Positions 5,854 through 9,602 of a DNA stretch of 9,602 nucleotides are shown piece after piece. The notes beneath the pieces were generated by a model. The model was not told the DNA's origin, did not search any database, and was given only the letters and a program-made list of their open reading frames with translations. Every line of letters begins with the position of its first letter. Position 1 is the stretch's first letter. The DNA is taken from contig JAYUKY010000088.1 in NCBI GenBank assembly GCA_043764015.1, forward strand, positions 1 to 9,602, in the 5' to 3' direction. The position numbers and the translations under genes are program-made. Source of the stretch: JANYGM01 sp043764015 (GTDB lineage Bacteria > Bacteroidota > Bacteroidia > Cytophagales > Thermonemataceae).

Positions 5854-7251
5854 TTATTCTACTGTTTTTCTGGTAATACTTGCGGTCATTTCTGCTTCGC
5901 AAACAAGCTCACCATTGACGTAAGATGCACCGTGCATTTTTGCTATTCCTCTACGGATAGGACCTAAAAGCACAGATTTGAACACCAAAACATCACCAGG
6001 AACAACCATTTTACGGAAACGACAATTATCAATTCTTAGCAAATAAGTCCAATAATTTTCTGGGTCAGGAACGGTGTTTAAGACCAAAATACCACCTGTT
6101 TGTGCCATTCCTTCCACCTGCAACACGCCTGGCATTACGGGATTGTTGGGAAAATGTCCTTGAAAAAAATTATCATTCATACTTACGTTTTTCACGCCTG
6201 CAACCATAGTTTCGTCAAGGTGAAAAATTCTATCTACTAACGCAAAAGGATAGCGGTGAGGCAACATTGAGGCAATTTGCATTGCGTCCATCACCGTTGG
6301 CATACTTGGGTGATAGTGAAAACCTTGCTCACTTTGAGATTTTTTGATATATGCTTTTATTTTTTTAGCAAGTTCTACATTTGAGGCGTGTCCTGGGCGT
6401 GCTGCGAGGATTTGCCCTTTCAAAGGACGACCCACAAGTGCCAAATCTCCTACTAAATCAAGTAATTTGTGGCGTGCAGGCTCATTTTTAAAGCGCAGTT
6501 CTAAATTATTCAAAATACCATCTTTTCTTACTTCTACTTTTGGCTTATTGAGAAGTTTAGCCAAATTATCTAATTCTTCATCACCTAAAACCCTATCAAC
6601 TAATACTATAGCATTATTCAAATCTCCGCCACGAATAAGCCCATTTTTATAAAGTGCCTCCAATTCGTGTAAAAAAACAAAAGTACGACAACTCGCTATT
6701 TCGTCACGAAAATTATTTATATCATACAAATTAGCGTGTTGGCTGCCCAAAACCGCAGAATTATAGTCCACCATTACTGTAAGCCTATAATCATTAAGTG
6801 GCAAAGCTGCTATTTCTATGTCTTTTTCAGCGTTTCTATACGAAATAGCTTCAGGAATAACGAAAAAATTACGCATTGCATTTTGTTCCTCCAAACCAAC
6901 ACTTTCTAATGCTTCCATAAAAATAATGGCACTTCCGTCCATTATAGGCGGTTCTGGTCCATCAAGTTGTATCAAAACATTATCAATTTGCATACCCACG
7001 AGTGCCGCCAGCACGTGTTCTACGGTATGAATACGTGCGCCGTTTTGCTCTATAGTTGTTCCACGTGAAACATCAACAACATTATCAACGTCTGCATCAA
7101 CAATAGGCTGATTTTCTAGGTCTGTACGCTGAAATTTCATACCATAATTGATAGGTGCTGGTACAAAAGTAAGGTTTACGGTTGCGCCTGTATGCAAGCC
7201 TACACCAGAAAGAGAAACAGATTTGGTGATTGTATGTTGTTTGGTATTCAT
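5854..7251 (-). CDS. lpxC/fabZ: Bifunctional UDP-3-O-acyl-GlcNAc deacetylase / 3-hydroxyacyl-ACP dehydratase (LpxC-FabZ fusion)
   Basis: The 465-residue protein joins two enzymes. LpxC (about 5-305) deacetylates UDP-3-O-acyl-N-acetylglucosamine, the committed step of lipid A synthesis; FabZ (about 315-465) dehydrates 3-hydroxyacyl-ACP in fatty acid elongation. Both use 3-hydroxyacyl-ACP, as donor origin or substrate. LpxC zinc ligands are H79 in HTVEH, H261 and D265 in HKLLDLVGD; E78 is the general base and H288 in RPGHASN the second catalytic residue. FabZ shows LPHRYPFALVDRI at 330-342, catalytic H366 in GHFPNNPVMPG and E380, the expected 14 residues on. The fusion is established for Bacteroidota and Chlorobi. 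A promoter candidate lies about 25-53 bp upstream. The usual neighbour lpxA does not follow; a nuclease-like gene does. The gene appears intact. Confidence 0.97.
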   Translation of the reverse strand: MNTKQHTITKSVSLSGVGLHTGATVNLTFVPAPINYGMKFQRTDLENQPIVDADVDNVVDVSRGTTIEQNGARIHTVEHVLAALVGMQIDNVLIQLDGPEPPIMDGSAIIFMEALESVGLEEQNAMRNFFVIPEAISYRNAEKDIEIAALPLNDYRLTVMVDYNSAVLGSQHANLYDINNFRDEIASCRTFVFLHELEALYKNGLIRGGDLNNAIVLVDRVLGDEELDNLAKLLNKPKVEVRKDGILNNLELRFKNEPARHKLLDLVGDLALVGRPLKGQILAARPGHASNVELAKKIKAYIKKSQSEQGFHYHPSMPTVMDAMQIASMLPHRYPFALVDRIFHLDETMVAGVKNVSMNDNFFQGHFPNNPVMPGVLQVEGMAQTGGILVLNTVPDPENYWTYLLRIDNCRFRKMVVPGDVLVFKSVLLGPIRRGIAKMHGASYVNGELVCEAEMTASITRKTVE

Positions 7252-7275
7252 TTGTAGGGGTATTTCTATAAAAGT

Positions 7276-7304
7276 TAAATGTAAAATAAGTAAGCAAGTC
7301 GCAA
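7276..7304 (-). promoter_or_regulatory. Candidate promoter for lpxC/fabZ
   Basis: On the minus strand a TTG (7302-7304) is followed after 18 bases by TACATTTA (7276-7283), one base off the TANNTTTG consensus. The transcript start would be near 7269, leaving a leader of about 18 nt before the ATG at 7249-7251. If real, lpxC/fabZ is the first gene of its transcript, with lpxD not directly upstream. Confidence 0.45.
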
Positions 7305-7460
7305 TTTAGCTTTTTTTGAGAAATATTTGTATAATTCTATTAAAATATTGTAGATTATTGACATCACGAATTTGGGGTTATTTAGCACGTAATATTTTGC
7401 GGAAAAAATAGTATTTTATTTCTAGCTGAATAATAATAGCTCAAAATATCTTTTAATTGC

Positions 7461-7468
7461 TATATTTG
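7461..7468 (+). promoter_or_regulatory. Candidate -7 element for the TlpA-like gene
   Basis: TATATTTG fits TANNTTTG exactly. It overlaps the in-frame TTG codon at 7457, which shows that the upstream TTG is not the translation start. The transcript would begin near 7475, some 15-25 nt before the ATG codons at 7490 and 7499. No TTG occurs at the expected upstream distance. The rest of the 7252-7489 intergenic DNA is AT-rich and shows nothing else I can name. Confidence 0.5.
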
Positions 7469-7489
7469 TACTTTAAATTTATCAAAATA

Positions 7490-8773
7490 ATGCTCAAAAT
7501 GAAATATATTGTGTTGTTTTTTATAGTTTTTATTACTTTTTCTTGTGAAAATAAACCTACTAACCAATCAGAAAAAATGAAAAAAAGTCTTAAAACAGGC
7601 ATTTGGAGGGTTTCTTTGGCGAGTGAGGGCGGAGAAATTCCGTTTATCCTCAATATCAAAGAAAATCAAAATGCAAATTCAGGTGAAAGCTATATTATCA
7701 ATGCAGAAGAAAAAATAATTTTGGATAAAATTATCCAAAAAGATGACTCTATTACTATTCCTCTGCATATTTTTGATGCGGCACTCGTAGGCAAAATGCA
7801 AAATGATACACTTTTTACAGGCGTTTTCCGCAAATATTATGCGCCCACAAAAGACCAACCTTTTTCAGCCTATTTTGGACAAAATTACCGCTTTAAAACC
7901 GTTTCAAGAACTGTTTCAGAAGCTAATTTTAATGGGAAATGGGAAATTACTTTTACAGATAAAGACAAAAAAAGCTATCCTGCAGTAGGCGTTTTCCAAC
8001 AAGTGGGAGAAAATATTACTGGAACATTTCTCACAGAAACAGGCGACTACCGCTATTTGGAAGGCAATATCGTTCAAAATGAGGCTTTGCTTTCTACTTT
8101 TGATGGGAATCACGCTTTTTTGTTTAAATTTAAGATAGATAAAAATTCAAAACAAGAAAAAATAACGGGTGAATTTTGGTCTGGTGCATCATATAAGGAA
8201 ACTTTTGTAGGAAAGAAAAATGCAAATGCCACTTTAAAAGACGCTTTTGCACTTACTTTTCTCAAAAAAGGTTATGATAGAATAGCCTTCAAATTCCCTG
8301 ATTTGAACGAAAAAATGGTATCATTAGATGATGAAAAATACAAGAATAAAGTGATCATTTTGCAGATTTTTGGGAGTTGGTGTCCTAATTGTATGGACGA
8401 AACCGCATTTTTAGCAGATTGGTACAAGAAAAATAAAAATAAAGATGTTGCTATCATTGCCCTTGCATACGAACGCAAAGCGTATGAAGGCAAGTCGGAT
8501 TTTGAATATGCCAAAACAAATATCCAGAAAGTACTGAAAAGATTTAAGGCAGAATATGATTTTTTGGTAGCAGGCACAAACGACAAAGTAGAAGCAGCCA
8601 AAACTTTGCCAATGTTAAGCGAGATTTTAGCGTTCCCAACCACCATTTATATAGATAAAAAAGGCACAGTACGCAAGATTTATACAGGTTTTAGTGGGCA
8701 AGGAACAGGTGATTATCATACCAAATTTGTAGAAGATTTTAATGATTTGATGAGTAAGATGCTCAAAGAGTAA
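7490..8773 (+). CDS. TlpA-like thiol-disulfide oxidoreductase, lipoprotein
   Basis: From the ATG at 7490 the product has 427 residues; an ATG at 7499 is equally possible. A lipoprotein signal peptide is followed by the lipobox cysteine C19 (ITFSC), so the protein should be anchored in a membrane facing the periplasm. Residues 37-136 and 147-244 look like two related beta-rich domains: each opens with G-x-W (GIWRVSL, GKWEITF) and ends with a T-G-x-F or T-G-E-F-W turn. The C-terminal thioredoxin fold (about 265-425) has FGSWCPNC with redox cysteines C298 and C301 and a cis-proline at P383 in AFPTT. TlpA-type proteins reduce or exchange disulfides in exported proteins and apocytochromes; the partner is unknown. 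It is transcribed away from lpxC/fabZ and stands alone, closed by a large palindrome. Confidence 0.93.
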   Translation: MLKMKYIVLFFIVFITFSCENKPTNQSEKMKKSLKTGIWRVSLASEGGEIPFILNIKENQNANSGESYIINAEEKIILDKIIQKDDSITIPLHIFDAALVGKMQNDTLFTGVFRKYYAPTKDQPFSAYFGQNYRFKTVSRTVSEANFNGKWEITFTDKDKKSYPAVGVFQQVGENITGTFLTETGDYRYLEGNIVQNEALLSTFDGNHAFLFKFKIDKNSKQEKITGEFWSGASYKETFVGKKNANATLKDAFALTFLKKGYDRIAFKFPDLNEKMVSLDDEKYKNKVIILQIFGSWCPNCMDETAFLADWYKKNKNKDVAIIALAYERKAYEGKSDFEYAKTNIQKVLKRFKAEYDFLVAGTNDKVEAAKTLPMLSEILAFPTTIYIDKKGTVRKIYTGFSGQGTGDYHTKFVEDFNDLMSKMLKE

Positions 8774-8778
8774 GAGTA

Positions 8779-8804
8779 CAATTACGAATTCTCAATTACG
8801 AATT
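8779..8804. repeat. 12-bp direct repeat
   Basis: CAATTACGAATT occurs twice (8779-8790 and 8793-8804) separated by two bases, starting 5 bases after the TlpA-like stop. A third partial copy (ACG) follows. It is a short simple repeat with no evident function. Confidence 0.7.
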
Positions 8805-8816
8805 ACGTTTTTGTAA

Positions 8817-8941
8817 ACTGTCACTTGCCTCTTGGCAAGTGACGACTATAAAAAAGGCTTCTAGCCTTTACGAGTGTATTTTTGTGTATTTAGGCAAGAT
8901 GCCTAATGATAGTTGTCACTTAGCTAGAGCTAAGCGACAGT
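8817..8941. repeat. 125-bp mirror-symmetric palindrome made of four hairpins
   Basis: Four hairpins follow each other: 8820-8843 (perfect 10-bp stem, loop TCTT), 8853-8869 (7 bp, loop TCT), 8890-8906 (7 bp, loop AGA) and 8914-8939 (11 bp with one A/C mismatch, loop AG). The first pairs with the fourth and the second with the third about a single centre near 8879. Aligning the left arm with the reverse complement of the right arm gives long matching runs, among them ACTGTC, AAGTGAC and ACTAT, with one single-base gap. So the DNA can form either two long arms or a row of four small hairpins. It may act as a terminator for the TlpA-like gene, but no T-run supports this. It resembles a MITE or REP-type element without coding capacity. 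Confidence 0.85.
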
Positions 8942-8970
8942 AAATTTAGTGCCATTATTTACGTTAATAT

Positions 8971-9408
8971 ATGAAAAGGGAAGAAACCATTGATTTTAAT
9001 ATAAAAGCGGCTTGGCACGCCATTTCACGTTTATACAACGCAGAAGCAAATCTTAATGATATGACCACTTCAATAGGGTTTATCTTGCTTAATATTGACT
9101 CTGAAAAAGGGGAATCTGCCACTAAAATAGCTCCTTTATTGGGGCTAGAGGCTCGTAGCATCACACGCACTCTCAACAGTATGGAAGAAAAAGGACTTAT
9201 TTATAAAGAAAAAGCAACAAAAGACAAGCGTGGTATCCGTGTATTTTTGACTGATTTAGGAAAAGAAAAAAAGGAAATTTCACGCAAAACGGTACTTAAT
9301 TTTAATTTCCAAATGCAGGAAATAATAGATAAAGACGAGCTAAAAACCTTCTTTTCCGTCATTCAGCAAATAAACAAAATTATAGACGAGAAAAAAATTG
9401 TGTTTTGA
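8971..9408 (+). CDS. MarR-family transcriptional regulator
   Basis: The 145-residue protein is a winged helix-turn-helix dimer of the MarR type, which usually represses nearby genes and releases DNA on ligand binding. The helix-turn-helix runs from about 48 to 75 (SATKIAPLLGLEARSITRTL), the recognition helix being about 61-75, and the wing carries D85-K86-R87 followed by VFLTDLG (91-97), the signature strand of the family. N- and C-terminal helices (about 7-25 and 105-140) would form the dimer interface. From memory, close relatives with the IKAxWHAIxRxYN N-terminus sit directly upstream of fatty acid beta-oxidation genes in Bacteroidota, which suggests an acyl-CoA-responsive role; those genes are not in this window because an insertion sequence follows. 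An upstream TAAATTTA at 8941-8948 is a weak -7 candidate. Confidence 0.92.
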   Translation: MKREETIDFNIKAAWHAISRLYNAEANLNDMTTSIGFILLNIDSEKGESATKIAPLLGLEARSITRTLNSMEEKGLIYKEKATKDKRGIRVFLTDLGKEKKEISRKTVLNFNFQMQEIIDKDELKTFFSVIQQINKIIDEKKIVF

Positions 9409-9440
9409 TTTCGCTAATCAATAACCGCAGGGTATAAAAC

Positions 9441-9602
9441 CTACTGATTACCCACATCTTTTTGCATAAGCCAAGTTTCTCTAATGATGAGAAACTTGTT
9501 CCATCCTTTCCATAGGCTTACAACGCCCAGATGCCTATTTTTTTGTAGATTACTGCCCCCTATTTGTGCTATCAAAGTAGAAAAATCATATAAGGTTGGC
9601 TT
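9441..9602 (-). CDS. IS4-family transposase, C-terminal 53 residues
   Basis: I found this by translating the minus strand from the right edge: the frame is open from 9602 to a TAG at 9441-9443. The peptide contains PTLYDFSTLIAQIGGSNLQ followed by RHLGVVSLWKGWNKF. This matches the pattern at the C-terminus of many IS4-family DDE transposases (PTL-x6-h-A-x-L/I-GG, then G-x4-LW-R/K-GW-x-K/R-L). The DDE catalytic residues would lie upstream of this part, beyond the window. Whether the full gene is intact cannot be seen. It points toward the MarR gene, tail to tail. Confidence 0.75.
   Translation of the reverse strand, partial: KPTLYDFSTLIAQIGGSNLQKNRHLGVVSLWKGWNKFLIIRETWLMQKDVGNQ
9473..9497. repeat. 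Inverted repeat inside the transposase 3' end
   Basis: AAGTTTCTC (9473-9481) and GAGAAACTT (9489-9497) are exact reverse complements around a 7-base loop. It lies within the coding region of the transposase, about 30 bp before its stop codon. Confidence 0.7.

Larger units (their letters stand above)
9409..9602 (-). mobile_element. End of an insertion sequence, probably IS4 family, running off the right edge
   Basis: The element's transposase gene ends at 9441 on the minus strand, so the IS terminus should lie between there and the MarR stop at 9408. A small inverted pair, TAATCA (9416-9421) and TGATTA (9445-9450), lies in this gap. The true terminal repeat and target duplication cannot be set without the other end. 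Confidence 0.6.

Noticed and set aside
7457..7489. Longer version of the TlpA-like protein starting at TTG 7457
   Set aside because: The TTG overlaps the -7 promoter element TATATTTG, and the extension would put extra residues before a well-formed lipoprotein signal peptide. The ATG at 7490 or 7499 is the likely start.
8272..8646. Minus-strand ORF of 124 codons within the TlpA-like gene
   Set aside because: It is antisense to the thioredoxin domain with its CPNC motif and shows no domain of its own.
8820..8939. CRISPR-like array from the repeated hairpins
   Set aside because: The hairpins differ in sequence and size, there are no equal-length spacers, no cas genes lie nearby, and the symmetry is inverted, not direct.

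Overview
The window looks like low-GC chromosomal DNA of a Bacteroidota bacterium, probably a marine or aquatic member of the Cytophagales; the lower rank is a guess. The phylum call rests on four things. An LpxC-FabZ fusion enzyme is present. Several genes have Bacteroidota-type promoters (TTTG or TTG, about 20 bases, then TANNTTTG) with leaders of about 20 nt and no Shine-Dalgarno sequence. There is a lipoprotein TlpA-like thioredoxin with a CPNC active site. CrtZ-type carotenoid hydroxylation is also encoded. Most of the window is housekeeping metabolism, cell-envelope synthesis and pigment synthesis.

Left part (1-3633). A LegC-like sugar aminotransferase runs off the left edge on the minus strand, and its frame ends in a 15-bp tandem repeat that encodes G-T-Y-H-S. 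A divergent promoter region (648-771) separates it from a plus-strand run: a conserved TPR-like hypothetical protein, ispH (last step of the MEP isoprenoid pathway), crtZ (beta-carotene hydroxylase) and thyA (dTMP synthesis). IspH makes the C5 precursors from which the substrate of CrtZ is built, so these two neighbours share a pathway. thyA has its own promoter candidate.

Middle (3634-7251). A 177-bp nested inverted-repeat element separates thyA from a convergent minus-strand group. In transcription order that group is lpxC/fabZ (lipid A and fatty-acid synthesis), a solitary protein with a type I restriction R-subunit N-terminal nuclease domain, and a PAP2 membrane phosphatase. The lpxA gene expected after lpxC/fabZ is absent, and two accessory-looking genes occupy that place.

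Right part (7252-9602). A divergent intergenic region leads to a lipoprotein thiol-disulfide oxidoreductase with two beta-rich N-terminal repeats. A 125-bp mirror-symmetric palindrome made of four hairpins follows, then a MarR-family regulator. At the right edge, on the minus strand, is the C-terminal end of what looks like an IS4-family transposase, only 32 bp after the MarR stop.

I see no complete new biological system. The observations most worth a second look are the two nested-palindrome intergenic elements with the same architecture, the nuclease-like gene with a duplicated coiled-coil segment inside the lipid A operon position, the in-frame palindromic tandem repeat at the left edge, and the insertion sequence abutting the MarR gene.
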